64,000 nt of DNA, from assembly GCA_963695835.1 (NCBI GenBank), contig CAVOHR010000002.1:186001-250000 (forward strand), in the 5' to 3' direction. This DNA is from VRUE01 sp963695835 (GTDB lineage Bacteria > Actinomycetota > Thermoleophilia > Solirubrobacterales > 70-9). The notes beneath the pieces were generated by a model. That model was not told where the DNA came from and did no database searches. It saw nothing but the letters and a program-made list of their open reading frames with translations. Positions 8,113 through 15,765 of the stretch are shown piece after piece (the stretch's first letter is position 1; every line of letters starts with the position of its first letter). The position numbers were made by a program, and so were the translations under genes.

Positions 8113-8319
8113 ATGTCGGCGCACCAACTCACAGAGCCTCTTCTCGACGTCACCGAGGCGGCGCGGCTGCTCAAGGTGCCGCGCAGCACGCTGTATGAGC
8201 TGGTGCGCTCGCGGGGGCTGCCGCACGTCAAGGTGGGGCGGGCGCTGCGGTTCACGCGGGCGGACCTGGGCTACTGGATCGCAGAGAACTCCTACGGCTG
8301 CAGGGCCGCGCGGCGCTGA
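8113..8319 (+). CDS. Excisionase-type HTH protein
   Basis: 68 aa. Almost the whole protein is one HTH_17/MerR-like excisionase domain: LLDVTEAARLLKVPRSTLYELVRSRG, then LPHVKVGRALRFTRADLGYWIAE. This is the pattern of excisionases and of helix-turn-helix proteins coded next to tyrosine integrases. The integrase gene lies about 1 kb away on the other strand with the toxin-antitoxin pair between. A role in excision or in regulating the integrase is likely. Its 3' end overlaps the end of a small convergent gene by 28 bp. Confidence 0.82.
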   Translation: MSAHQLTEPLLDVTEAARLLKVPRSTLYELVRSRGLPHVKVGRALRFTRADLGYWIAENSYGCRAARR

Positions 8320-8474
8320 GAATCTGAGCTCGCCGACCGATCGGCGGAGGCCATCCGCTCGGCCTCGGCAGAGAACTCGCGGCGCAGCGCGCGAAGTTCA
8401 GCCTCGGCCACCGGCCCTTCGGCCTTTGCCTCGGCTTCGATTTCCTCAATCAGCCTGTTGAAGTCTTCAGCCAT
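8292..8474 (-). CDS. Small charged helical protein, possible third TA-operon gene
   Basis: 60 aa, starting 33 bp after the antitoxin stop on the same strand. It is almost entirely helical and charged (DFNRLIEEIEAEAKAEG, EAELRALRREFSAEAERM), with a Ser/Arg-rich tail. There is no recognised family. Its place directly after the antitoxin suggests co-transcription with the toxin-antitoxin pair. It could also be chance coding, since it overlaps the convergent excisionase-like gene. Confidence 0.4.
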   Translation of the reverse strand: MAEDFNRLIEEIEAEAKAEGPVAEAELRALRREFSAEAERMASADRSASSDSQRRAALQP

Positions 8475-8507
8475 CTCACTCGTCCGCTTGGAGGATGGCG
8501 GGCCTGG

Positions 8508-8846
8508 CTACAGAACGACCAGCTCGCGCTCGGGCTTATCGGCGCTGCCGGCCTCGAAGCCGATTACCGCCCGGACGCCGAATGCGTCGGCGAGCTTCTT
8601 AAGGGTCTGCGCGTTAGTGGCGTGCTGGCCACTCTCGATCCGAGAGACCGCCGATGCAGTCGTCCCCATCCGCGCCGCAAGCTCGGCCTGGGTGATGCCG
8701 AGAGCAGCGCGGCGCATGATGACGATCCGCGCCAACTCGTCGTAGGGCGCCAGGCGTTCGTACTCAGCCCGGAACTCGGGGTCCTTCAAGGACTCCTTGA
8801 TGTCATCCGAGACGGACTTTCCAATGGGACTGATCTGCTTGCTCAT
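8508..8846 (-). CDS. higA: HigA-like antitoxin, XRE HTH
   Basis: 112 aa. The N-terminal half holds a signature common in antitoxins paired with Gp49-like toxins (DPEFRAEYERLAPYDELARIVIMRRAALG). An XRE helix-turn-helix follows at about residues 52-75 (TQAELAARMGTTASAVSRIESGQ), then TLKKLADAFGVRAVIGFE. It should bind its own promoter and neutralise the upstream toxin. The order is toxin first and antitoxin second, as in HigBA loci. The gap of 64 bp between toxin and antitoxin contains a short palindrome (GCAGCGCTGC), so the antitoxin may also have its own promoter. Confidence 0.88.
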   Translation of the reverse strand: MSKQISPIGKSVSDDIKESLKDPEFRAEYERLAPYDELARIVIMRRAALGITQAELAARMGTTASAVSRIESGQHATNAQTLKKLADAFGVRAVIGFEAGSADKPERELVVL

Positions 8847-8910
8847 ATCGCAAAAGCCCTTGACATTCTGCAGAGGATAATAGCAGCGCTGCTAACAACC
8901 ACCAGGGGCG

Positions 8911-9312
8911 TCACGGGGCATCGCGACCGAGGGCACGTGGTCGTTTACGCGGCCTGGCATCCATCCGCGACTTGAAATCCTCCCAGCGTGCTTCGGCGAC
9001 CTTGATCTCGCCGGGCGGCAGCTTCCCGGTTCGCTTCGGGAATATGTGCAGGAGTACAAGCAGCCGCTCCGAGCGGCGATACAAGACCCGGTAGTGCTCT
9101 GATCCCATGTGGCAGCGCAGCTCTCGCAACTCTCCGGCCACCTGCGAGCTGTGCGGAAACGGTAGATGAGGCACGGCGTCCGAGAGTTCATTCAGCCAGT
9201 CAATCTGGCGTTTCACCGCGGCGCGAGGCTTAGCGTCGAGTCCGGCCAAGAACTCCCAGACGGGTTCACCGCCGTCTGCGGTGCGGTAGTAGACGGCCTG
9301 AAAGTTGCTCAC
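8911..9312 (-). CDS. higB: HigB/RelE-type toxin, Gp49-like
   Basis: 133 aa. The RelE/ParE-fold core is recognisable: VYYRTADGGEPVWEFLAGLD, then PHSSQVAGELRELRCHMGSEHYRVLYRR and LLVLLHIFPKRTGKLPPGEI, followed by a basic C-terminus (RWEDFKSRMDARPRKRPR). Proteins of this group are ribosome-dependent mRNA interferases. The start codon overlaps the integrase stop (9309-9312), so the toxin is translationally coupled to the integrase. The antitoxin follows downstream. A basic Pro-Arg tail of ~15 residues is typical of actinobacterial members. Confidence 0.88.
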   Translation of the reverse strand: MSNFQAVYYRTADGGEPVWEFLAGLDAKPRAAVKRQIDWLNELSDAVPHLPFPHSSQVAGELRELRCHMGSEHYRVLYRRSERLLVLLHIFPKRTGKLPPGEIKVAEARWEDFKSRMDARPRKRPRALGRDAP

Positions 9313-10652
9313 GTAGCGACCGCCGAGGCCGAGGCAGCCGTGGCGGACTCGCGCAGCGCCGCCGAGAGCTTTTCGGCGGCGTCGACCTGCGGGACGTGGT
9401 GGACGTAGATCATCGTGGTGGCGATGTCGGCGTGGCCCATGTAGGCCTTGACGTCGGAGAGCGGGAAGACCTGGACGGCGAGGGTGCCGAAGCTGTGGCG
9501 CAGGTCGTGGAAGCGGATGTGGCCGATGCCGGCAGCCTCCAGCGCCGCGTAGAAGCGGCGCCGCAGGGCTGAGTCCTCGATGTGATCGCCGGTGGGATTG
9601 ACGAAGACGAGATCATCGGCACCGATCCAGGCGTCGCGGCGGCTGAGCTCGTCCAGGGCACGAGCGACCTGGTCGGTCATCGGCACGCTTCGCACCCGGC
9701 CGGACTTGGGCGCGTCCTCGTGGCGCAGCACGTAGGAGTGGCGGATGCGGATCAGCCGCTTCTCGAAGTCGAGGTCGCGCCAGCGCAGGCTGCGCAGCTC
9801 GCCGAGGCGCAGGCCGGCGAAGGCCGCGGTGAGGAAGATCGCGGCGTCCTGGCGGTCCTGCTTCTGCAGCGTGGCCTGCCAGTCGGGGCCGGTCGGGTGC
9901 TTGGGCGGCTTGCGATGCCGTCCCTCGCGGGCGGCGCGAGCAAGCGCCTCGACCTCAGCCGCGGAGAGAACGTCGAAATCGCCGGAGCGGCGAACGGGCT
10001 GGCGCTCGGCGCCGGCCGCGGCGTTCGCCGCCAGCCCGTAGGTGCGCTGCGCGCGTTTGAGGATGCTGTGCATGACGCCGAGGTACTTGTTGATCGTCCT
10101 CGCCGACAGCTCCTCGTCGTTCAGCATCCCCCCTCCCGCGACCAGCCTCACCCGCCAGGCGTCGATCTGCGGCGTGGTGATCTCCTCGAGCTTCGCTTCG
10201 CCGAACTCAGGCAGCAACCGCTTCTCGACAATCCAGCGGTAGTCCTTGATCGTCGCCGGACGGCGCTTGCGATCGAACTCGACGTAGCGCAGCCACTCAC
10301 GCGCGGCCTCCTCGAAGGTCACGGTGGCGACCCGGCCCTGGCGGCCGATGATCCGGCTCGCCCTGGCATCGGCGAGGATCGCGTCAAGCTCGCGCTGTGC
10401 TCCCTGCCTGGTCAGATAGCCCTCGGTCGGCCTGCCTCGTTTGCTCCAGACCCGGCCCACCACGCGCTGATGCTGGCCCTCCGCGTCGCGCCACTTCGCC
10501 ATCCAGCGGTCGCCCGACTTGCGGGGCATTCGGAAGACGTGACCGCTGATCGGCGTCTCCCGGAAGTGGATCGAGGAGGGACTCATCGTCTTTGAGATTA
10601 TGACGCGCCTCGGACGAAATATGTCCCGGAAAATGTCCCCAAATAGGCACAA
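9309..10652 (-). CDS. int: Tyrosine site-specific integrase
   Basis: 447 aa from the first start; an ATG at 10586 (MSPSSIHFRET) is an equally good start and gives 425 aa. An arm-type-binding AP2-like N-terminal domain (GDRWMAKWRDAEGQHQR) comes first. Then comes a SAM-like core-binding domain (FEEAAREWLRYVEFDRKRRPATIKDYRW), and then the catalytic domain. Catalytic positions are visible: Arg in AGLRLGELRSLRW, HxxR in FHDLRHSFGTLA, the second His in YMGHADIATTMIYVHH and the nucleophile Tyr in TMIYVHH. It lies 74-140 bp from a displaced tRNA 3' half, its probable attachment site. Its stop overlaps the toxin start. Confidence 0.95.
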   Translation of the reverse strand: MCLFGDIFRDIFRPRRVIISKTMSPSSIHFRETPISGHVFRMPRKSGDRWMAKWRDAEGQHQRVVGRVWSKRGRPTEGYLTRQGAQRELDAILADARASRIIGRQGRVATVTFEEAAREWLRYVEFDRKRRPATIKDYRWIVEKRLLPEFGEAKLEEITTPQIDAWRVRLVAGGGMLNDEELSARTINKYLGVMHSILKRAQRTYGLAANAAAGAERQPVRRSGDFDVLSAAEVEALARAAREGRHRKPPKHPTGPDWQATLQKQDRQDAAIFLTAAFAGLRLGELRSLRWRDLDFEKRLIRIRHSYVLRHEDAPKSGRVRSVPMTDQVARALDELSRRDAWIGADDLVFVNPTGDHIEDSALRRRFYAALEAAGIGHIRFHDLRHSFGTLAVQVFPLSDVKAYMGHADIATTMIYVHHVPQVDAAEKLSAALRESATAASASAVAT

Positions 10653-10725
10653 CTGACCCCAACTCGACTAAACTAACCAGACAAGAATCCCTGCAAATCC
10701 GCTATTTCACCTTCAAAAGAAGTCG

Positions 10726-10767
10726 ATCATAATCCGCGTGTCGGGGGTTCGAGTCCCTCCTCCGGCA
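10726..10767 (+). other. Displaced tRNA(CAU) 3' half, candidate integration site end (attR)
   Basis: The stretch reads as the 3' half of a tRNA: anticodon loop ATCATAA (anticodon CAT), 3' anticodon stem TCCGC, 5-nt variable loop, T-arm GGGGG-TTCGAGT-CCCTC, 3' acceptor strand CTCCGGC and discriminator A, with no CCA. The matching 5' half is absent: the bases before it do not pair with the anticodon stem. Tyrosine integrases commonly target this part of a tRNA gene, and the integrase lies directly to the left. The intact tRNA gene should lie to the left, at the other end of the island, and is not in this window. Confidence 0.75.
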
Positions 10768-10968
10768 CTCCGAGGTCTTCACCTTTGACCTCCACCTATC
10801 TTCACGTTTGAACCGGACGAACCGCGATTCGCGGTGGCGTCCGATGTCCATCGACTCCTCCGGGAGCGGCCATTCAACTTCCCCGCCCACGGCCACCGTT
10901 TCTCCCCACCGGTGGCCATCGGTTCTCCCCACGCTTTCTCCCTCGGCGACCGTCCCGGCGAGGCGAAG

Positions 10969-12471
10969 TCAGGTCGGCGCGCTTGCCGCGCCGATCAGGT
11001 CGTCCGCGGTCCGGCGCCGCCTGCGCCGCTTGGGCGCCAGCCCTTCGGCGGCACGCCGCTCATCCTCGGCCTGGCGAGCCGCGAAGGCGTCGGCGACGCG
11101 CAGGTTGCGGGCGACGAAGACGCTGGCGGCGAACAGCGCGATCGGCGCCAGACCCGTCAACCGGCACCAGCCCTTTGAGATGTCGTTGGAGGCCGGGTCC
11201 TTGACCGTGGCGTAGGCGCGCTCGGCGGCGGAGCGCCGCGCGTAGGAGCGGCGGTGCTCCGCAGAGGGGTAGTCGTGTTTCTGTGCGGTCTTGGCGTTGA
11301 CCGAGGCAGGCACCGTGATCGTGCGCTGGGCGCAGCAGGTAGGCGGGTGCTCGGGCGGGGAGATGACCTCCGGACGGGTGTGGCCGAGCTGCATCGACTC
11401 AGGCCGCAAGGGGCAGCGCAGCTTGCCCTGGGCGGCGGGGCAGCCGACGCGGTGGTAGCCGTCTGCGTCATAGCCCGCGAGCGGCGCCAGCTTGTGCTTG
11501 GCGAGCTCTGCGGCCTTGCGGTCGTGGGCGGCAGTCTCGGCCTCCGTAGCGCCGCGGGCGAGCGGTCCCAGTTCCAGCAGCGTGGTCGGCGTCGCCGGGC
11601 AGTAGAGCGCCCCGTTGGCGAGGGTTGCTCCCATGTGGGTTCCCTTCGGCCCACGGTCATGGGGATGCAGGTCCTGGACGAGATTTGCCCCCAGGCGCCG
11701 CAGCGGCAGCGCCCACGTCTCCGCCACCCGGTGGGCATAGCCCGAATCGGCGAGGACGTCGCCGACCTCGATCCCGGCGGCGGCCATCCGCTCCAGCACC
11801 GGCACGAGCGCCGGCGGCGGGTCGACCCCGCAGCTCGTGAGCCCGATGCGGCGCACCAGCTCCGCGACGGCGGGGCCGCGCTCCTCCTTGACGGCCGTGA
11901 CGACCTGCAGGTAGTAGCCGTAGAAGGCCTCGTCGCGCTCGCCGGGCGAGTTGCCGCGCCGGTGTCCCCAGGTGGCCTCGGGGTCAGCGCAGCGCTCGCC
12001 GCCCTTCGGCGGTGGGCAGGAGAACGTCTCCAGGTCGGTCCAGTCGACGGCGTAGGAGCTCGTCTCGGGCTTCCCGCAGAGCTCGACGCTCGCCTCCAGC
12101 AGGGCGTCGAGGATCTCCGAGAGCTCCTCGCAGGGCTCCCCGTCGGGCTCGGCCTTGGCCAGTACCCTCGCCACGAGCCCGAAGGTGCGCTCCACCTGGC
12201 GGTAGGTGAGCCGGTGGGGGCCGTCCTTCCACTCGGCGATCACCCCGAGCCGCCTCTGATCTGCCTGGGGCAGCGCGCAGAGCGCCTCGTGCACCCGGCT
12301 CAGGTGCGCGGGGCGCCCGTCGACGGCGACCAAGAGCATCCCCACGAGCAGCGTGCGCACCGAGAGCTGGCGCCGCCGCGCCCCGACCGGCAGCATCGCC
12401 TCGATCCGCGGGGCGATGCCCGAGCGCTCGACGACTCCCTCCAATCGCTCAAGCTTCGCCTCAGCCTCCAT
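10969..12471 (-). CDS. Large DDE-type transposase of the three-gene element
   Basis: 500 aa. Candidate catalytic acids are the Asp in YAVDWTDLETF (~residue 154), the Asp in GDVLADSGYAHR (~residue 252) and the Glu in AERAYATVKDPASNDISKGW (~residue 432). A Cys-rich segment between the last two (CPAAQGKLRCPL, then CCAQRTITV) may bind zinc. The C-terminus is very basic (KRRRRRRT). The upstream recombinase-like gene overlaps its start by 11 bp, which implies translational coupling. The nearest recognisable relatives are large DDE transposases of the IS1182/IS4 type, but the family is not certain. Confidence 0.8.
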   Translation of the reverse strand: MEAEAKLERLEGVVERSGIAPRIEAMLPVGARRRQLSVRTLLVGMLLVAVDGRPAHLSRVHEALCALPQADQRRLGVIAEWKDGPHRLTYRQVERTFGLVARVLAKAEPDGEPCEELSEILDALLEASVELCGKPETSSYAVDWTDLETFSCPPPKGGERCADPEATWGHRRGNSPGERDEAFYGYYLQVVTAVKEERGPAVAELVRRIGLTSCGVDPPPALVPVLERMAAAGIEVGDVLADSGYAHRVAETWALPLRRLGANLVQDLHPHDRGPKGTHMGATLANGALYCPATPTTLLELGPLARGATEAETAAHDRKAAELAKHKLAPLAGYDADGYHRVGCPAAQGKLRCPLRPESMQLGHTRPEVISPPEHPPTCCAQRTITVPASVNAKTAQKHDYPSAEHRRSYARRSAAERAYATVKDPASNDISKGWCRLTGLAPIALFAASVFVARNLRVADAFAARQAEDERRAAEGLAPKRRRRRRTADDLIGAASAPT

Positions 12472-13372
12472 GGCCTCCTCCGAGCAATGCGACGGCGGTC
12501 TCCTCCTCGGTCTCGGGCAGCTCGGCCACCAAGTCGCCGAGCCGCTGGGAGCAGCGCAGCCCGGCCGCGTCCATGAACGCCCGCAGGCCGATCAGCTCGG
12601 CGCACTCGCAAAGCCAGCTCGCCCGCAGCCGCCCGGCCTCCAGGCGCGGCAGCGAGGCGTCCTTGCCAAGCGCGGCGTTCAAGGCGTCGCTGAGGTTGCG
12701 CCGCCCCGAGCTCTCGCCGCCGAGCAGGTAGCCCCGCCCGGCGAAGCGGGCGGCTTCCTCCAGGGGCGAGTGGAAGTGGGCCAGCACAGGCACCGCCCGC
12801 TCCCTGCGCCCCGAGACGCAGACCACGAGCCCCCCCGAGCGCCGGATGACGTCGCGCCCGCGCACGTGGCGAAGCTCGGCCCCGATCAGTCCCGCCCCCG
12901 CCCCCAGACAGACAAGCGCGGTGGCGCGCATCCGCCGTGCCTCGGTCGGCTGCGCAGCGGCGAGGCGCAGGAAACCCTCGATCTCCGCCTCCCCGTAGGG
13001 GGACTTGGCGCGCTCGCGCGGCAGCGGCGCCAGCTGCGGGGAGGGATGAGCCCGATGGACACGGGCCAGCGCCCGCAGGTTGGTGCGCAGGGTGCGTCGC
13101 GTCGCCGCGGAGACCGCCGGGCAACCCGTGAGGACGAAGCGCTCGATCGTCGCCTCCGCCAGCAGCGCCTCGGCGGAGAGCTCCATCCCCACCGACTTGC
13201 CGAAGGCGGCCAGCCGCCCGGCGGCGTAGAGCAGCGCCTTGGCCCGTTCGCGCCGGCGCGGAGCAGCCCGCCTCACCGCCGCACGGGCGAAGGCCCCCGC
13301 CTCGGGGGAGAGCGAGGCGGGGGCGTAGGCGGCGATCGCCGCTGCTGCGAGGTCGCCCTCTCGGGGACTCAT
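12461..13372 (-). CDS. Tyrosine-recombinase-like accessory protein of the transposon
   Basis: 303 aa from the ATG at 13372. The frame goes further upstream, but that part covers a palindromic operator, so the inner start is preferred. Sequence order resembles a tyrosine recombinase: an N-terminal helical SAM-like domain (LYAAGRLAAFGKSVGMELSA; TLRTNLRALARVHRAH) then a catalytic-like domain (ATALVCLGAGAGLIGAELRHVRGRDV). The usual catalytic Arg context (GLRxxE) is replaced by GLIGAEL and no HxxR or GH...Y box is visible. It is probably catalytically inactive and may bind the element ends or regulate transposition. Confidence 0.6.
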   Translation of the reverse strand: MSPREGDLAAAAIAAYAPASLSPEAGAFARAAVRRAAPRRRERAKALLYAAGRLAAFGKSVGMELSAEALLAEATIERFVLTGCPAVSAATRRTLRTNLRALARVHRAHPSPQLAPLPRERAKSPYGEAEIEGFLRLAAAQPTEARRMRATALVCLGAGAGLIGAELRHVRGRDVIRRSGGLVVCVSGRRERAVPVLAHFHSPLEEAARFAGRGYLLGGESSGRRNLSDALNAALGKDASLPRLEAGRLRASWLCECAELIGLRAFMDAAGLRCSQRLGDLVAELPETEEETAVALLGGGHGG

Positions 13373-13376
13373 GGTA

Positions 13377-13400
13377 TCCGACAGTAGAATTACTATCGGA
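13377..13400. promoter_or_regulatory. Palindromic operator between divergent transposon genes
   Basis: TCCGACAGTA and TACTATCGGA form a 10-bp inverted repeat with one mismatch around a 4-bp GAAT spacer. It sits 4 bp upstream of the recombinase-like start on one side and 28 bp upstream of the DUF6788 start on the other. It is AT-rich for this genome and could hold both promoters and a repressor site. Confidence 0.55.
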
Positions 13401-13428
13401 CAGACCGACGTAGGATCGCAAGTCACCC

Positions 13429-13794
13429 ATGAACGAGAGCCCCGAGGCCCGCCTGCGCGCGCTCGCCGCCGAGCTCGCCGAGATCGACTTCGCCCTGCCG
13501 GGGACGATCAACGTGGCGATGAACCGCTGCGGCAAGCCCAACTGCGCCTGCAAGGCCGACCCGCCCAAGCTGCACGGCCCCTACGTCACCTGGACGCGCA
13601 AGGTCGAGGGCAAGACCGTCACCCGCCGCCTCTCAGCCGAGCAGCTGGAGCGCTATCGCCCTTGGTTTGAGAACCGCAGGCGCCTGCGCGCGCTCACTGC
13701 CGAGCTCGAGGCGCTCTCCCTCGAGGTCGCCGAGCAGGCCGAGGGCTGGGCGCCTGCCGAGCCGCGCCGTCGCGGCGAACGACGCGGCCGCTGA
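13429..13794 (+). CDS. DUF6788 family protein of the transposon
   Basis: 121 aa. The family core is clear: LAEIDFALPGTINVAMNRCGKPNCACK, then PPKLHGPYVTWTRKVEGKTVTRRLS and RYRPWFENRRRLRALTAELEALS. Cys at CGKPNCAC plus His in LHGPY could bind a metal. The family has no established function to my knowledge, but it is commonly found near mobile DNA. Here it lies inside the terminal inverted repeats of the element, divergent from the recombinase-like and transposase genes and sharing their operator region. This argues that it is part of the transposon. Confidence 0.8.
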   Translation: MNESPEARLRALAAELAEIDFALPGTINVAMNRCGKPNCACKADPPKLHGPYVTWTRKVEGKTVTRRLSAEQLERYRPWFENRRRLRALTAELEALSLEVAEQAEGWAPAEPRRRGERRGR

Positions 13795-14044
13795 GCACGC
13801 GCCGGTGTGGCCCCGCGCCGCTTAACGTGTGGTCGCTGCGAAGACTGTCCGCGGAATCCGCATCGGTATGCGGCTGGTGGCAAACGTGAAGACCTCACTC
13901 CACGAAACAGTGAGGATGTCCTTCGTCCGGGCCCGGTGGCCTGAGCATCCTCCGCAACCGAGCCGCGATCTGACGCTGTCGACATCGTGACCTACCTTCA
14001 GGGTAAACCAGTACGGTCCCGGAATTGGGCGCTCGCTCAGCCAG

Positions 14045-14593
14045 TTACGCAGCCGCGCCGTCGCTGGCGAGCGGGACGCCGGTGCCTCCGGCAGCGCGCA
14101 GACGGGACCCCGAAACGGAACCGGGCTCGCCGGGGCCGGGGGCGACGACGACGCCGGGGCGCGGCAGGGCGCGCAGCTCGCCCGGGGCCGCGGAGCGCTC
14201 GCAGTGGGGGCAGCGCATCTCGACCTGGACCTTGTGGCCGCACTCCTCGTGGACGACGCGCACCGGCCCGTCTTCCCGCCAGGCCCAGCGGTCGCCCCAC
14301 TGCATCAGCGCCAGCAGCGCGGGGACGAGATCCGCTCCCTTCTCGGTCAGGACGTACTCGCGGCGCTCGGGGCGCCGCTGGTATGGGCGGGTGGCGAGCA
14401 GGCCCTCCTCGACCAGCGCCCGCAGGCGCGCCGAGAGGACGTTGGCCGAGATCCCCAGGTCCTCCTCGATCTCGCCGAAGCGCCGGACGCCGTAGGCGAC
14501 GTCGCGCAGGATCAGCGGCGTCCACCACTCGCCGACGACGTCGAGCGTTCTCGCGATCGAGCAGGGGTGGTCGCCCAGATCCGTGTGTTTCAT
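14045..14593 (-). CDS. HxlR-family winged-helix regulator
   Basis: 182 aa from the ATG at 14593, the start that gives the usual HxlR N-terminus (MKHTDLGDHPCSIARTLDVVGEWWTPLILRD). The family core continues with RFGEIEEDLGISANVLSARLRALVEEGLL and REYVLTEKGADLVPALLALMQWGD, then a Cys-containing C-terminus (HEECGHKVQVEMRCPHCERS) that may bind zinc. The conserved Cys in DHPCSI is the position used for thiol or aldehyde sensing in HypR/YodB relatives. It is divergent from a peroxiredoxin-like/tautomerase pair, which it probably controls. A partial palindrome (GCGATTTAG/CTAGTCGC) lies in the 73-bp spacer. Confidence 0.9.
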   Translation of the reverse strand: MKHTDLGDHPCSIARTLDVVGEWWTPLILRDVAYGVRRFGEIEEDLGISANVLSARLRALVEEGLLATRPYQRRPERREYVLTEKGADLVPALLALMQWGDRWAWREDGPVRVVHEECGHKVQVEMRCPHCERSAAPGELRALPRPGVVVAPGPGEPGSVSGSRLRAAGGTGVPLASDGAAA

Positions 14594-14666
14594 GCGATTT
14601 AGTCTAGTCGCTTGCATGACAGGAGCCATTGGGTGTAGGGTCACTGCTGTGAAAGGAGCGACCGAG

Positions 14667-15290
14667 GTGAACCCGCTGTCGGGCTTCGTGCTCGCCGACG
14701 AGAACGACGAGGAGGTCGCGCTCGATCGGCTGTGGGACGGAAGGGCGGCGGCGCTTCTCTTCCTCCGTCACTACCTCTGCGTGCAGTGCCGCGTCGGCGC
14801 GATGGAACTCGAGCGCGACCGCCGGCTGCTGCCGCCCGATCCGAACCTCTGGCTGGTCGGCATGGGCACGCCGGTCCAGGCGCGGGCGTTCAAACAGCAG
14901 ACCGGGGTTCGCTTCCCGCTCCTGCTCTCAGCCGACCTGCGCGCCTACGAGGCGATGAACCTGCCGCGCGGCCGCCTCTGGCAGATCTTCGGCCCGGCCG
15001 CCCAGCGCGTCGCACGGCGGCGGGCGAGGGGCGTCGGCCTCGAGCGCGAAGCGATCGGCGGCAACCGGCCCAAGCAGCGCCCCGAACAGGACTGGCACCA
15101 GCTCGGCGGCGCCTTCGTCTTCGCCGCGGGCGGGGAGCTGGTCTGGAGCCACCGCGCGCGGCACGCCGGCGACGGCCCCGACCACCGGCAGCTCGGAGAG
15201 GCGTTGCGCGGCGCCGAGGGCGAGCCGTCCCGCCGGGGCGATCCCGCCGCGGCTATTGCCGACGACGACAACCACCATGAGGGGGACTGA
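14667..15290 (+). CDS. Peroxiredoxin-like (AhpC/TSA, PRXL2-type) protein
   Basis: 207 aa from the GTG at 14667. I chose it because GAAAGGAG lies 8 bp before it and the product then starts at the thioredoxin fold (NPLSGFVLADENDEEVALDRLW). The redox motif is CVQC in FLRHYLCVQCRVGAMELER (near residue 45), as in the peroxiredoxin-like 2 group. The C-terminal part has WHQLGGAFVFAAGGELVWSHR, the family's usual last strand and helix, and a His/Asp-rich tail. It ends 2 bp before the tautomerase gene, so the two are co-transcribed. The HxlR gene is divergent. A role in peroxide or reactive electrophile defence is inferred. Confidence 0.85.
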   Translation: MNPLSGFVLADENDEEVALDRLWDGRAAALLFLRHYLCVQCRVGAMELERDRRLLPPDPNLWLVGMGTPVQARAFKQQTGVRFPLLLSADLRAYEAMNLPRGRLWQIFGPAAQRVARRRARGVGLEREAIGGNRPKQRPEQDWHQLGGAFVFAAGGELVWSHRARHAGDGPDHRQLGEALRGAEGEPSRRGDPAAAIADDDNHHEGD

Positions 15291-15292
15291 CC

Positions 15293-15763
15293 ATGCCGAT
15301 GCTGGACGCCTGCATTCCCGCGGGGGCACTGGAGCCGGCGGAGGAGGAGAAGCTGCTCGCCGAGCTGACCGACCTGCTGATCGTCAACGAGGGCGCCGAT
15401 CCCTCCAACCCCCAGGTTCGCTCGATCGCCTGGCTGTTCGTCCACCGCCCCGAGGCGGTGTTCGTCGCCGGCTCCCGGGCGAGCGCACCGCGCTACCGCT
15501 TCATCGCCTCCGTCCCCGAGGGCCAGTACGACGCGGAGCGCCGCGAAGCGATGGCGCACGACATCACCGAGGCCGTCCTCGACGCCGAGCGGGGCGCCTA
15601 CGAGCGCGACCCGATGCGGGTCTGGGTCTTCACGCCCGAGGTCCCGGACGGGACCTGGGGCGGCGGCGGGCGGATCGTAACCCTCGCCGACATCGCGACG
15701 TTCTCCACCGGGGACCCGGAGCGGGGCCGCAGATACGCGCAGGAGCGGCTGGCGGCGCGCTGA
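15293..15763 (+). CDS. Tautomerase-superfamily protein
   Basis: 156 aa. It begins MPMLDACIPAGALEPAEEEKLLAELTDLL, so after Met removal Pro-1 is exposed as in 4-oxalocrotonate tautomerase-type enzymes. It is about double the 4-OT length, which fits fused or duplicated tautomerase domains. The substrate is unknown. It starts 2 bp after the peroxiredoxin-like gene, under probable HxlR control, which suggests a small response operon for reactive carbonyl or quinone compounds (inference). Confidence 0.82.
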   Translation: MPMLDACIPAGALEPAEEEKLLAELTDLLIVNEGADPSNPQVRSIAWLFVHRPEAVFVAGSRASAPRYRFIASVPEGQYDAERREAMAHDITEAVLDAERGAYERDPMRVWVFTPEVPDGTWGGGGRIVTLADIATFSTGDPERGRRYAQERLAAR

Positions 15764-15765
15764 AC

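Larger units (their letters stand above)
10772..13896 (-). mobile_element. Three-gene transposon with TIRs and 5-bp target duplication
   Basis: The ends are inverted repeats beginning GAGGTCTTCAC, followed by CTTTG on the left and GTTTG on the right (15 of 16 bases identical). The element is flanked on both sides by ACTCC (10767-10771 and 13897-13901), an exact 5-bp target duplication. A second TCTTCACGTTTGA copy lies 25 bp inside the left end. The 3125-bp element carries a DDE transposase-like gene, a recombinase-like gene overlapping it, and a divergent DUF6788 gene. It inserted directly beside the tRNA fragment. I could not assign it to a named IS family. Confidence 0.85.

Noticed and set aside
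10702..10932. A 76-aa frame on the minus strand reading RRRDSNPRHADYD
   Set aside because: This peptide is the antisense reading of the tRNA T-arm and anticodon region, a well-known artefact near integrated elements. The frame crosses the transposon end.
12300..13568. 422-aa minus-strand frame across the transposon accessory genes
   Set aside because: Runs across the recombinase-like gene in the wrong frame and through the operator; only Arg/Gly/Ala-rich sequence.
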